64,000 nt of DNA from Ruegeria sp. A3M17 (GTDB lineage Bacteria > Pseudomonadota > Alphaproteobacteria > Rhodobacterales > Rhodobacteraceae): the NCBI RefSeq assembly GCF_003318255.1, contig NZ_QOCF01000020.1:1-64000 (forward strand). The letters run 5' to 3'. Below the pieces are notes generated by a model, which saw nothing but the letters and a program-made list of their open reading frames with translations, did not search any database and had not been told where the DNA came from. Both the position numbers and the translations under genes were made by a program. Shown here piece after piece: positions 26,531-35,781 of this stretch (the first letter of the stretch is position 1; the number at the start of each line of letters is the position of its first letter).

Positions 26531-27402
26531 GACGCCAGCAACTTGTTCATCTGCTGTCGAACCAGCGGACGCATCAGCGCGGCAAGAAAGCGCGGCAAAG
26601 GCCGCTCAACTTTGCCAGTGTGTGGGTTCAGAAACCAACCGCGATAATCCGCGCCGTGCGGGCGGCCCAGTACAGACTGAAGCGCCTCTCCTCCCATCAA
26701 TGTCCCCGCCATAATGACCATCGGCGCAAAGGACATGCGGCTGCGGGTTCCGGCAATCACCTCACCTGCCAGAGCCAGATCAACGTGGTGCCGGGATGAG
26801 GAATGGGTCAGCACATATTCGGCCTCGGCTTGGGCCGCCGCATCCCGCATCTCGGGGGGTAGCGCGTTCCAGATGGTGCCGGGTTTGGTGTAGCCTAGAC
26901 GTTCCTCGGGCATGGGGTCGTCGGGGGTTGTGACATAGACTGACGGCAACGGGGACGCATAGGCATCGATCACCGCGCGCCCTTTGGCCCGCGCCGTCCG
27001 ATATAGCAGCAAGCTGGCGCCAAGATCGTCTGTGCCATTGATCACAACATCCGCGCTTTGAACCAGACGATCCACATGGTCGGGCCATTCCGCACCAAGC
27101 ACCTCAATCTCAGCTTCGGGATTGATTTGCAGGCACTGATCCCGCGTTGCCTGCGCTTTGTCCTGATCGACTGTCTTTAGCGTCGCAAAAAGCTGTCGGT
27201 TCAGGTTGGACACTTCGAACGCATCCAAATCGGCCAGGATCAACCGGCCCACCCCGGCGCGGATCAGGGTCATGATCGCGCTGCCCCCCATTCCTCCGGT
27301 GCCGCAGACGAACACACAGGCGTTGCGCAGTCGTGATTGCTCATCCCCGGACACAAAACCGAGGTTGCGGGTCGTAAATTCCTGATAGGTAAATTCCGTC
27401 AT
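26527..27402 (-). CDS. E1/ThiF-family adenylating enzyme without visible catalytic or zinc cysteines
   Basis: The 291-residue protein is an E1-like adenylyltransferase. The nucleotide loop GTGGMGGS is near residue 34, and LADLDAFEVSNLNRQLF contains the Asp, Asn and Arg that activate ATP. VINGTDDLGASLL continues the Rossmann fold. Unlike MoeB or ThiF it has no CxxC zinc pairs, and I see no cysteine at the usual thioester position, so it may only adenylate a carboxylate. No ubiquitin-like protein is encoded nearby. It overlaps both neighbours by 4 bp. The combination with an Acg-type protein recalls mycobacterial Rv1355c. Confidence 0.85.
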   Translation of the reverse strand: MTEFTYQEFTTRNLGFVSGDEQSRLRNACVFVCGTGGMGGSAIMTLIRAGVGRLILADLDAFEVSNLNRQLFATLKTVDQDKAQATRDQCLQINPEAEIEVLGAEWPDHVDRLVQSADVVINGTDDLGASLLLYRTARAKGRAVIDAYASPLPSVYVTTPDDPMPEERLGYTKPGTIWNALPPEMRDAAAQAEAEYVLTHSSSRHHVDLALAGEVIAGTRSRMSFAPMVIMAGTLMGGEALQSVLGRPHGADYRGWFLNPHTGKVERPLPRFLAALMRPLVRQQMNKLLAS

Positions 27403-28421
27403 TTATTCTGCTCTCTTGGCCTGAGGATGCCGAATTCGTGCCGCGTGTCCGCCCATTGCCAAAGCGGCATCGCCAGTCGCTGCAAGACCGCAGCTATGAC
27501 CGCAAGGGCAAGGGCAGCAAAGGACCCGCGCGGAACTTCGCGCCCGACATAAGACAGGGCGGTCGGCATATCCATTTGCCCCAATTGCAGGACGTCATCG
27601 CCCCGATCATAATCGAGCTGGTTTTCACAGAACGCATTGACGATTTGATCCCGATATTTCGGCGCATCCTCGAAGGTTTTCTTCAGATGATCCGACCCGC
27701 CGGTATAGGCGTTGGTGATCACAAAGCGGTCTTCGTCAAACCCTGCATCAGGTCCGACGCCAAAGACATGGCGGTGATCTTTCATGATGCTCCGCGCCAA
27801 ATGCAGATGCAGAAGACTGCGTCGGTTCTGCGGCCCCGTCTGTGCCGTGGGAAACACCCGGGCAAAGCCCTGACCAACCAGCCCAACAACTGCAGGGACT
27901 TGTGTCACATTCGAAACCCAAAGCGGGCGCATACCATTTCGAAACAAGAGCAGCACACAGGTCAGCCCATAGAGAACCCAGCTGAAGCCCTGGTTGCGAA
28001 GATCCGGATCAACCATGACCAATCCCAGATGCAATACCTGTTCGGACCGGTGCCCCAAGTCGACATCCATCAGAGCCAAAGCATTGAAGGCAACAGGCGT
28101 ATCATCATCCCGGCGCGAAATCAGAGTGATCACCGAATACCCAAGCCGGTCGCGATCCCCGGCGAAGACGCCATATGCCAGTTCTCCGGCAGGCAGCGTT
28201 TTCGACGCCACGCTCCGCAGATCCGCGACCAGGTTGTCCAGCTCATCGCTCGGCATCCAGAGACCGGGGCGTTCGACTATGCGTACGCGATGCCCACCTG
28301 GAATACTCAAACGGATATCCATGTAACGCTGCGAAGCCGCGTTAATTATGGCACTTATCAAATCCTGTTCCCGTTTATGTCTGCTCAACTCCGGATCCGA
28401 ACTATGTTTCGGTAAAGCCAA
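27399..28421 (-). CDS. GNAT-like acetyltransferase, first gene of the five-gene operon
   Basis: In this 340-residue protein a GNAT core is visible at about residues 105-200: a MDVDLG strand, LHLGLVMVDPDLRNQGFSWVLYG (acetyl-CoA loop with R-N-Q-G-F) and LWVSNVTQVPAVVGLVGQGF. A C-terminal hydrophobic helix (ALALAVIAAVLQRLAMPLW) could bind the membrane. The annotated frame begins with TTG at 28421; the first ATG (MDIRLSIPGG at 28322) is a plausible alternative start, and neither has a strong ribosome binding site. It leads the operon, so its promoter should lie in the gap before the sulfatase. Confidence 0.65.
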   Translation of the reverse strand: MALPKHSSDPELSRHKREQDLISAIINAASQRYMDIRLSIPGGHRVRIVERPGLWMPSDELDNLVADLRSVASKTLPAGELAYGVFAGDRDRLGYSVITLISRRDDDTPVAFNALALMDVDLGHRSEQVLHLGLVMVDPDLRNQGFSWVLYGLTCVLLLFRNGMRPLWVSNVTQVPAVVGLVGQGFARVFPTAQTGPQNRRSLLHLHLARSIMKDHRHVFGVGPDAGFDEDRFVITNAYTGGSDHLKKTFEDAPKYRDQIVNAFCENQLDYDRGDDVLQLGQMDMPTALSYVGREVPRGSFAALALAVIAAVLQRLAMPLWQWADTRHEFGILRPREQNK

Positions 28422-28680
28422 TGTTTGAGATCAGCTTTGCCTGCAGTCGTATCGCTTCGTCATCAACCGGTTTTTTTCTTTTCGGCGCAAGTCCTGAATT
28501 CCGCCGGCGTCCAACCAGCTTCTTTTTCAGCCATCTGCAGGCTATCGATATCCCTTGAGCATCCCCTTGTCGGATTTTCCAACACAGCCCGATGCACACC
28601 ACAACGCATTTGGGTCGATTTGGGTCAAGCACGCAGTCGAATTTGAGCTACACTGCTTAGCGTAGCGATGGGGTTGGCGA

Positions 28681-30291
28681 ATGCAGACAAAGTTGAGACC
28701 GAACGTAATTTTAGTCTTGGCGGATGACTTGGGCTTTGCTGATTTAGGTGCAACCGGATCAGAAATCCGGACCCCGAACATCGATGCTCTTGCCCGTAAC
28801 GGCGTGCTGCTTTCAACCATGTATAACTGCGCCCGTTGCTGCCCGACGCGGGCATCTCTCTTGACCGGGTTGTATCCACACAACGCAGGCGTGGGCCACA
28901 TGGGGGCGCATCTGGGAACGCCCGCGTATCAGGGGTTTCTACGCAATGATAGTGCCACGATTGCAGAGCACCTGAAGGCAAATGGTTACCGGACCCTGAT
29001 GTCAGGCAAATGGCATGTCGCCGGGGACTTCATGGCCCGCGAAATCGATAGCTGGCGCATCGGCGATTTTGAGCATCCAACGCCGCGACAACGCGGGTTT
29101 GATCGTTTTTACGGAATTGTCGACGGCGTCACCCACTTCTTTTCGCCTCACTACATGCTCGAAGACGACAGCCGCGTTATGACCTTCCCGGATGACTTCT
29201 ATTTCACGGATGCAATCACGGACAAAGCCATTGGAATGATCGAAGAAACCCCTGACGATCAGCCCTTTTTCCTTTATCTCGCGCATACTGCACCGCATTG
29301 GCCTCTGCATGCCCATCCCGAGGATATTGCGCGCTATGACGGCGTATACACATCGGGCTGGGACGCTATTCGCACGGCGCGACATGAAACCATGAATGGC
29401 ATGAACCTATTCCAGACAAACTGGGATATCTCACCACGTGACGGCGATGTTCATCCTTGGGGCTCAGAGAAGAACACTGATTGGGAGGCGCGTAAGATGG
29501 CCACCTACGCCGCGATGGTGGACAGGATGGATCAATCTATCGGCAGGCTTATCTCTGAGCTGAAGCGCATGGGACATTTTGAAAACACGCTGATCATGTT
29601 TCTGTCCGACAACGGTGGATGCGCTGAGTTCATGGCCGAAGACGGGTGGGCAAAATTCTTTCCGGATACCACGAATGATGGTCGACACATCAAGATGGGA
29701 AACCGTGCTGACGTGATGCCGGGCGATGCTCTGACTTATCAGAGCTACGACAAACCATGGGCAAATGTGTCGAATGCGCCGTTCCGGCTGTTCAAGCACT
29801 ACGTCCATGAGGGCGGCATTTCGACACCTCTCATAGCACACTGGCCCAAAGGGTTCGCACCGGGCGCAAATGCGCATGCGGCTTGCCACGTTGTCGATAT
29901 TCTACCGACAATATTGGAGGCAACGGGAAGCCAGTACCAAGGCGAGGTTGGCGGGCACGAAATTCAGCCTCTGCAGGGACAATCCTTGATGGACCTGTTT
30001 CGCGGCAAGGGCTGGTCGCGTGAAGAACCCATCTTTTTCGAACATGAAGGCAACGCGGCCGTCCGGCTTGGTCAGTTCAAACTGGTCAGGCAGCATGGGC
30101 AGGATTGGGAACTCTATGACATCGAAGCAGATCGCACGGAACTGAGAAACCAAAGAGGACGCAACGCTGAATTGGAGGCTGACTTGGTTGGTCAATACAA
30201 TAGTTGGGCAAAGAAAACAGGCGTCATGGATTGGGATGTAGCACTTCCCAGGTTGCTCGACGCCTGGAAGATTGAATCCGCTGAGGGATAG
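28681..30291 (+). CDS. Arylsulfatase-family sulfatase
   Basis: The 536-residue enzyme hydrolyses sulfate esters. It carries the metal-binding LVLADDLGFADLG near residue 11, the C-x-P-x-R motif (CCPTR, residues 53-57) whose first cysteine would become formylglycine, GKWHVAGD near 110 and FLSDNGG near 306. All key active-site residues are visible. No signal peptide is evident, so it looks cytoplasmic, unlike many sulfatases. No maturase gene is adjacent. The ribosome binding site is weak. Sulfated algal polysaccharides or osmolytes are plausible substrates in a marine organism, but that is inference. Confidence 0.9.
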   Translation: MQTKLRPNVILVLADDLGFADLGATGSEIRTPNIDALARNGVLLSTMYNCARCCPTRASLLTGLYPHNAGVGHMGAHLGTPAYQGFLRNDSATIAEHLKANGYRTLMSGKWHVAGDFMAREIDSWRIGDFEHPTPRQRGFDRFYGIVDGVTHFFSPHYMLEDDSRVMTFPDDFYFTDAITDKAIGMIEETPDDQPFFLYLAHTAPHWPLHAHPEDIARYDGVYTSGWDAIRTARHETMNGMNLFQTNWDISPRDGDVHPWGSEKNTDWEARKMATYAAMVDRMDQSIGRLISELKRMGHFENTLIMFLSDNGGCAEFMAEDGWAKFFPDTTNDGRHIKMGNRADVMPGDALTYQSYDKPWANVSNAPFRLFKHYVHEGGISTPLIAHWPKGFAPGANAHAACHVVDILPTILEATGSQYQGEVGGHEIQPLQGQSLMDLFRGKGWSREEPIFFEHEGNAAVRLGQFKLVRQHGQDWELYDIEADRTELRNQRGRNAELEADLVGQYNSWAKKTGVMDWDVALPRLLDAWKIESAEG

Positions 30292-30419
30292 CCAGCTCAA
30301 GATTTCAAAGTGAATATCTGGTCATATCCGTTGGTAAATGGGCTCGGTCGTCGCTTTCGAAGGAGATTATTTGTCACTAGATCAACATAGGTCTTGATTT
30401 TGGTTTCATTGTAACAGAT

Positions 30420-30439
30420 ATTTCTGTCATGACAGAAAT
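30420..30439. promoter_or_regulatory. Perfect 20-bp palindrome over the start codon of the GbsR-like gene
   Basis: ATTTCTGTCATGACAGAAAT is a perfect inverted repeat whose centre lies inside the ATG (30429-30431). A second overlapping one, ACAGA-TATT-TCTGT, lies just upstream (30414-30427). A repressor bound here would block both transcription and translation, so autoregulation by the encoded GbsR-like protein is the natural reading. Confidence 0.65.
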
Positions 30440-30992
30440 TTACGACATAACGAAATCTGACGCTGCAAGCCAATTCATCCTCTATTGGGGTGATATGGGC
30501 AATCAATGGGGAGTCAATCGCTCTGTGGCGCAAATTCACGCGCTGCTTTATCTTAGCTCCAAACCCCTTAATGCCGAGCAGATAGCCGAGTCATTGGGTA
30601 TTGCGCGATCCAACGTGTCCAACTCGCTCAAAGAACTGGTGAGCTGGCGCCTCATTCGCCGCATTCCGGTGCCAGGCGACAGGCGCGAGCATTATGAGGC
30701 CGAAGTCGATGTCTGGGAAATGGGGATCCGTATCGCCCAAGGGCGCAAGGAACGCGAGATTGATCCGGCCACGCAAGCCCTGCGCGCCTGCGTGGCCCAG
30801 GCTGAAACCGAAAGCAGTCTTGACCCAACAGCGTTGCGGCGCATGCAGGACATGCAAGAGTTTCTGGCAACCGCCGATACGTGGTTCAGCGACATGCTGA
30901 CGGTGCCCCGTCCGAAACTGGTGATGTTGATGAAAATGGGAACCAAAGTCGTTTCCCTGCTCAGCTTCACCGGAGGCAAAAAAAGCAGCTAA
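30429..30992 (+). CDS. GbsR/MarR-family transcriptional regulator
   Basis: The 187-residue protein has a winged-helix DNA-binding domain: QIHALLYLSSKPLNAEQIAESLGIARSNVSNSL forms the helix-turn-helix (about residues 35-67), and IPVPGDRREHYEAEVDVWEM forms the wing. This arrangement is that of GbsR-type MarR relatives, known for controlling choline uptake. No choline genes are here; the next genes encode a DUF4166 protein and a dehydrogenase-like protein, which are its likely targets. A perfect palindrome covers its start codon. Confidence 0.85.
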   Translation: MTEIYDITKSDAASQFILYWGDMGNQWGVNRSVAQIHALLYLSSKPLNAEQIAESLGIARSNVSNSLKELVSWRLIRRIPVPGDRREHYEAEVDVWEMGIRIAQGRKEREIDPATQALRACVAQAETESSLDPTALRRMQDMQEFLATADTWFSDMLTVPRPKLVMLMKMGTKVVSLLSFTGGKKSS

Positions 30993-31032
30993 AAATTTGC
31001 CCCGTAATTTCTCTTTTGACGGAAAAAACAGA

Positions 31033-31734
31033 ATGATCGAATTTAGAGAAAAGATAACGCCGCTTTGCGCGAAACCAGCTCAACCGCAATCCGATGCGGT
31101 CAGCAGTCGGGATGATCGATTCAAAAACTTGCTGGGGGCTTCGGCGTGGTCGCGCCTGCCCAAGGCAATTCAGCGCCGGTTCAGCAAGCGCCTGCTGGGG
31201 GATGCCAGCCTTGCCTATCAGGGCCGCGTGACCCAAATGCGGATGAACCCCGTCGGGCGCACGCTGGCCTTTGCCCTGCGCGTAATCGGGGCACCGCTGC
31301 CGTTTGATCGCACCTCTGTCGGCCGATCCGCCGTGGTCACCGTCACCGAAGATGCGGCAACCGGCGGGCAGTTTTGGATCCGGCAATATGGTCGGGCGGC
31401 TGGGTTTCCACAGATGGTCGGCAGCTCAAAACGTTTTGCCGGGCCAACCGGATTGGAAGAATATATCGGCTTTGGGATTGGCATCTCGCTAAAGCTCGAA
31501 AGCACAGCGAACGGTCTCTATTTCGTCAGCGACCGCTACTTCCTGAAACTGGGGCAAAAACGCCTGCCTCTGCCACGGTGGTTCTGTCCTGGGGGGCTTG
31601 TGGTCGGCCACGAAGAACTCGGGGGTGGGCAGTTCCGGTTCACCTTGGAATTGGCGCATCCGCTTTTTGGCCAGCTGATCTGGCAGGACGCAACCTTTCA
31701 TGATGCTGAGGTTATCGGGAGTGTCCCGTCATGA
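31033..31734 (+). CDS. DUF4166 domain protein
   Basis: This protein of about 233 residues fits the DUF4166 family; recognisable stretches are FKNLLGASAWSRLPKAIQRRF and YQGRVTQMRMNPVGRTLAFAL near the N-terminus, and a basic beta-rich C-terminal half. In other bacteria this domain is often fused to, or next to, a saccharopine-dehydrogenase-like protein, exactly as here, where the two genes overlap by 4 bp (ATGA). The biochemical role is unknown. The ATG at 31033 is preferred over the TTG at 30997. Confidence 0.75.
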   Translation: MIEFREKITPLCAKPAQPQSDAVSSRDDRFKNLLGASAWSRLPKAIQRRFSKRLLGDASLAYQGRVTQMRMNPVGRTLAFALRVIGAPLPFDRTSVGRSAVVTVTEDAATGGQFWIRQYGRAAGFPQMVGSSKRFAGPTGLEEYIGFGIGISLKLESTANGLYFVSDRYFLKLGQKRLPLPRWFCPGGLVVGHEELGGGQFRFTLELAHPLFGQLIWQDATFHDAEVIGSVPS

Positions 31735-32903
31735 AGGTCGTGATTATCGGCGGATACGGTGTTTTCGGATCCCTGACGGCCCGATTGCTGGCACGTGATG
31801 GGCATCAGCTTTGGCTGGCCGGGCGACGCCCTGAAAAGGGTCGCGCTCTGGCTCAGGAACTCGGGGCGCAAACCCTGAAATTGGACATTGGCAAAGCACC
31901 AGAGGCTGTTTTCGACGTTAAGCCAGACGTTGTGATTGATGCGGCAGGACCGTTCCAACACTATGGTGATGATCCGTATAAAGTCCCGAAACTCTGTATC
32001 GCTCATGGCTGCCACTATCTTGATCTGTCGGACAGCGCCAAGTTCACGAAGGGTATTGGTGCTTTGAACACCGAAGCAACAACCGCAGGTGTTTTTGCCC
32101 TTTCCGGTGCATCCAGCGTACCCGGTCTGTCTTCCTGTATCGTCGAAGATTTGATCGAAGATCTGGATGAAGTTGATGTTATCGACATCGCTATCCTGCC
32201 AGGTAACCGGGCACCGCGAGGCATGTCCGTTATCAAGAGTATTGTCAGCGGTGTCGGACGGCGGCATCAGGTGTGGCGCAATGGTGCTTGGCAAACAACT
32301 ACCGGATGGACGGATCGAAAGTTGTATGAACTGGAACCGGGCATGAGGCGGGCTGGATACAGTGTCGACGTTCCCGACATCGCACTGCTGCCGGAAAAGA
32401 CGGGCGCGAAAAGTGTCATGTTTCGTGCGGGCCTGGAACTTCCGGTGATGAACTGGGCATTACATCTGCTGGCTAAACTCAGGCAGTACGGGCACTTTGA
32501 ACTACCGGACATAGCCTATTCTGCGCTCTACGTTCTTTCAAAAGCGCTTTATCCCTTCGGGAGTGACCGAGGCGGTATGCAGGTGAGTGTTTCCGGCAAG
32601 CGCGGCGGGCAGAGCCTAACCCGAAACTGGAAGCTGATCGCGGAAAAGGGACACGGTCCTTTTGTTCCCGGGGTCATGTGCCGCGCGATCCTGCGAGAGC
32701 ATGAAAACATAAATGCAGGTGCGCGACCTTGTCTGGCAGAGCTGACAAGGCCCTTGGTTGAAGGCGCAATGGCAGATCTGGAAATCCGTACTGAGATCGT
32801 CGACCTGATGGATCAGAGCACAACTGATCCAAGAGGCGACGTGCAAATGAGCAAACGCTCAGGCAATTCGGACAGGCAGCACCTAAATACAGCAGCACCT
32901 TGA
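31731..32903 (+). CDS. Saccharopine dehydrogenase-like NAD(P)-binding protein
   Basis: This 390-residue protein has the Rossmann loop VVIIGGYGVFGS at residues 3-14, an AGRRPEKGRAL cofactor stretch and VIDAAGPFQHYG near 67, all typical of the saccharopine dehydrogenase/trans-acting enoyl reductase group. FALSGASSVPGLSS follows. The C-terminal half is variable. Its start overlaps the stop of the DUF4166 gene, so the two products probably act as a pair. The substrate is unknown and lysine metabolism is not implied. Confidence 0.8.
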   Translation: MKVVIIGGYGVFGSLTARLLARDGHQLWLAGRRPEKGRALAQELGAQTLKLDIGKAPEAVFDVKPDVVIDAAGPFQHYGDDPYKVPKLCIAHGCHYLDLSDSAKFTKGIGALNTEATTAGVFALSGASSVPGLSSCIVEDLIEDLDEVDVIDIAILPGNRAPRGMSVIKSIVSGVGRRHQVWRNGAWQTTTGWTDRKLYELEPGMRRAGYSVDVPDIALLPEKTGAKSVMFRAGLELPVMNWALHLLAKLRQYGHFELPDIAYSALYVLSKALYPFGSDRGGMQVSVSGKRGGQSLTRNWKLIAEKGHGPFVPGVMCRAILREHENINAGARPCLAELTRPLVEGAMADLEIRTEIVDLMDQSTTDPRGDVQMSKRSGNSDRQHLNTAAP

Positions 32904-33024
32904 AAGCACCTGAACTCGAATCGTAAACAGTGCGAAAAAGGGGCGTTTTCCAATACCCGATAGAGTTCACTTAATTCAAATATGACGCTTTGACTGATAG
33001 GCTGGTGCGCCACCTCGCATTTCA

Positions 33025-33489
33025 GCCGAGATCCAGGGCGCAGATATCATAACTCAGCATACCAACAATCCTGCACCTTGCCAGCGAGCAGAGGAGGCAG
33101 GGGTTTACTGCTTTGGGCAGGACGCAGACATGTCGCAATTCGCTGAAAAGGCACATCTAACCGGAATCGTGAACAATTGGGGTCCGTACTACATACGGCG
33201 GGTTCAGGATGTAATGGATGGTTCTTGGGAAACCGATCACACATGGGATGGCATTAGTGGTGGCTTGGTCATGATGGCCCCTTACCATGAATCGCTGCCA
33301 GATGGTGTCAAAACGGCCGCGACTGGGATCGAACAAGCATTAAACGAAGGATCATTGAACCCGTTTGCCGGTCCTATCGTAGATGCAAATGGCGAGACAA
33401 TTATCAAAGAAGGAGAGGTGCTGACGGACGACCAGGTTCATGAAATGAACTGGTTTGTGCAAGGCGTCGATGGTGATCTGCCTTCCTGA
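33025..33489 (+). pseudogene. 5'-truncated BMP-family ABC transporter substrate-binding protein
   Basis: The frame encodes the C-terminal part of a BMP/PnrA-type binding protein: GADIITQHTNNPAP, then GVYCFGQDADMS, WGPYYIRRVQDVMDG and MNWFVQGVDGDLPS at the end. The recognisable homology begins near 33037 and the frame is closed by TAG at 32998, so the signal peptide and first lobe (about 200 residues) are missing. A start at 33130 would omit still more. It cannot fold into a complete binding protein. No permease or ATPase partners are nearby. This is a relic left by a deletion or insertion event. Confidence 0.8.
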
Positions 33490-33865
33490 CAAACCTCAAG
33501 TTCTTTCATCTAGATGAGAATGTGTTGCGACCCGCGTCCTGGGGCAAGCTCTCCCCGCTTCAATGTTGAATGCTGTCGCAACCCATAGGGTAAGCACGCC
33601 TGAACCGGCGTGTTCACCATTTTCGGGCGTTCGAGCTAGTTGTAGCATTCGATTCTTCGGACTCTCACCCGCCGATTGCCGCAATCTGCATGAAGGACTG
33701 CTCTGGGGCGTTCGAATGTCCGATCCAGTGAGAGGCCTTTTCCCGTACAGTGACCCTGCGTTGGGTGTGTTTTGCATAACAGCTTATGCGCACCGCACAG
33801 CTATAGCCTTCAAAAATACACCCAACTCGCCGAGATCCAGGCAAACAAAGTTGCAGATTCAGAAC
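33490..33865. other. Gene-free gap after the BMP relic
   Basis: No credible gene in 376 bp. Open frames on both strands lack ribosome binding sites and known domains. There is a short hairpin (CACGCC, 6-base loop, GGCGTG near 33596) without a T-run. The stretch is probably debris of the same rearrangement that truncated the BMP gene. Confidence 0.4.
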
Positions 33866-34412
33866 TTAGTGAGGGTCGAATTTTATCACTTCACAATTTT
33901 TGGGTTGGATTCCCGTCAGCGCCCGAATGAAGTTTCCATGAGTAACAATTGCTGTGGAGTGGATACCTTCGCGCCTCAGAAACTCGGCGAACCCGTCCGC
34001 TCTTTCCTGCAAGGTCTCATGGGGTTCAACTGAGATGCCCCTGTGGTCTTTCTCTCCGTCATGCCACCAGCAGTCATCAAGATGGTCAAAATCAAGGTGA
34101 GGATAATCTCTGGCAAGTTTATGAGGCGGGCTTCCAACATCACAGCTGTTACAGAGCTGCTCTCGCACTGTGGCATTGATTTGAAACGGTAACCTGTTTC
34201 CAAAAATCAAATGGGCTGTTTGCAGTGTTCTGGTGAACGGCGAAACAATGACGTCTGCAAGATCAAGATGACTGATTTCGATCCGAGCTTGCGCAGCCTG
34301 GGATTCTCCCAGCGCTGTGATTGGTGCATCGAAAATCATGGGATCTGGCTTATTGGGATCGTAGACAGCATTGAAATGCTGATTGAGCATGTCGAATAAG
34401 GTAAATAGTCAC
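33866..34412 (-). pseudogene. Histidine phosphatase family gene with a frameshift near its N-terminus
   Basis: Most of a histidine (phosphoglycerate mutase-like) phosphatase is readable from 34390 leftwards: ITALGESQAAQAR, VSPFTRTLQTAH and the second catalytic motif IVTHGNFIRAL. The first motif is in another frame: from a GTG at 34412, preceded by GGGGAAAG, one reads IYLIRHAQSAF. Removing one T from the TTT at 34374-34376 joins both frames into a normal protein of about 181 residues. As sequenced, the catalytic RHG/RHA histidine is lost from the main frame. The gene is either decayed or affected by a sequencing error. Confidence 0.75.
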
Positions 34413-34648
34413 TTTGAACTTTCCCCAGTGTTGAGAATAGCTGAGTTGCCCTTCAGGTATTTGGACAGCCTATGCCAACCACAGTCTCGGCTCCATAGAG
34501 TGTGACAGGTGAGCAACCGCTCAAGTACATGACCTTCATGATGACCGGTCACGGCCCGGAACGCCTACTGAGCCAGCTTGCAACCTTGATCGGAACCGCT
34601 CCTATGTTGATTGTTCTGGTCTCAGACCGGGCGCTGCAATTGTCAATA

Positions 34649-35692
34649 TCAGGACATCCAACCTTCCAAGTCTTCGGTGTAGGGTCGAATGTCTCCGAAT
34701 TGGCTGCCAACCCATTCTGGGTCATAGTAGGTATCCAGATATCTTTCCCCGCTGTCACACAACAGCGTGACGATTGAACCGGACCTATTAGCGGCATTCA
34801 TTTCCCTGGCAATCTGGAGTGCACCCCAGAGATTGGTGCCCGTCGAGGCACCCGCCCGCCTTCCTATCGTCTTTTCAAGCCACAACATCGTCACAACACT
34901 TGCCGCATCGGGCACCTTTATCATCTGGTCGATGACGCCCGGTTGGAACGAGTTCTCGACCTTAGGTCGGCCAATCCCTTCGATTCTGCTGGACGTATCG
35001 GACGTCAGGCTCCGATCCCCGGTCTGGTAGCTGTCAAAGAACACTGAGTTTTCCGGATCTACCACGGTCAGTTCGGTATCATATCCCTTGTAGCGGATGT
35101 ACCGTCCCAGCGTGGCAGAGGTTCCGCCTGTGCCGGCGCTCATCACCAGCATTGCGGGGATCGGGTGCGGTTCGCACTCCATCTGTCGAAATATACTTTC
35201 AGCGATGTTGTTGTTGCCGCGCCAGTCGGTCGCGCGCTCGGCATAGGTGAACTGGTCCATGAAGTACCCACCGATGGATTTCGCCAGTTCGATTGATGTG
35301 CCGTGCATCTCTGGCGCCGAGGCAACGAAATGGGTTTGGCCGCCATAAAACTCTATCAGACGAATTTTGCTTTGCGCGGTGCTTTCCGGAACGACAGCAA
35401 CGAAAGGTACGCCGATCATGCGCGCAAAATAAGCCTCAGATACTGCCGTGCTGCCGGACGAGGCTTCGATGATTGTGGTGCCTTCCTTGATCCTACCATT
35501 GCAGAGCGCATAGAGGAACAACGACCGGGCCAGCCGATGTTTGAGGCTACCTGTCGGGTGGGTGCTTTCATCCTTGAGATAGATGTCTACATCACCCAGC
35601 CTTGAAATCGGAAGCTTGAACAGATGCGTATCTGCTGACCTGTGTGCGTCTGCATTGATTTTGGCAATAGCGCCTGCAACCCATCGATCCAT
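34649..35692 (-). CDS. PLP-dependent cysteine synthase/cysteine desulfhydrase family enzyme (Cds1-like)
   Basis: This 347-residue fold-type II PLP enzyme has [16 protein letters not shown] containing the Schiff-base lysine near residue 50, [12 protein letters not shown] near 78 and the phosphate-binding [16 protein letters not shown] near 180. The sequence fits the group that includes mycobacterial Cds1, which releases H2S from cysteine, better than it fits CysK. The start at 35692 follows GAGGACAAT. It lies downstream of a GST gene on the same strand (90 bp), and sigZ is divergent, so a thiol- or sulfide-related role is plausible. Confidence 0.85.
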   Translation of the reverse strand: MDRWVAGAIAKINADAHRSADTHLFKLPISRLGDVDIYLKDESTHPTGSLKHRLARSLFLYALCNGRIKEGTTIIEASSGSTAVSEAYFARMIGVPFVAVVPESTAQSKIRLIEFYGGQTHFVASAPEMHGTSIELAKSIGGYFMDQFTYAERATDWRGNNNIAESIFRQMECEPHPIPAMLVMSAGTGGTSATLGRYIRYKGYDTELTVVDPENSVFFDSYQTGDRSLTSDTSSRIEGIGRPKVENSFQPGVIDQMIKVPDAASVVTMLWLEKTIGRRAGASTGTNLWGALQIAREMNAANRSGSIVTLLCDSGERYLDTYYDPEWVGSQFGDIRPYTEDLEGWMS

Positions 35693-35781
35693 ATTGTCCT
35701 CGCTCTGGTGTCTTACAAAGTTGATCAACTATGCGCCCGCCCATCTGCCTAAGGCAAACGGGCGGGATAGGGTCGATGAAA

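Noticed and set aside
34502-34777. 91-codon plus-strand frame
   Set aside because: Its second half is antisense to the end of the Cds1-like gene and the rest has no protein-like features.
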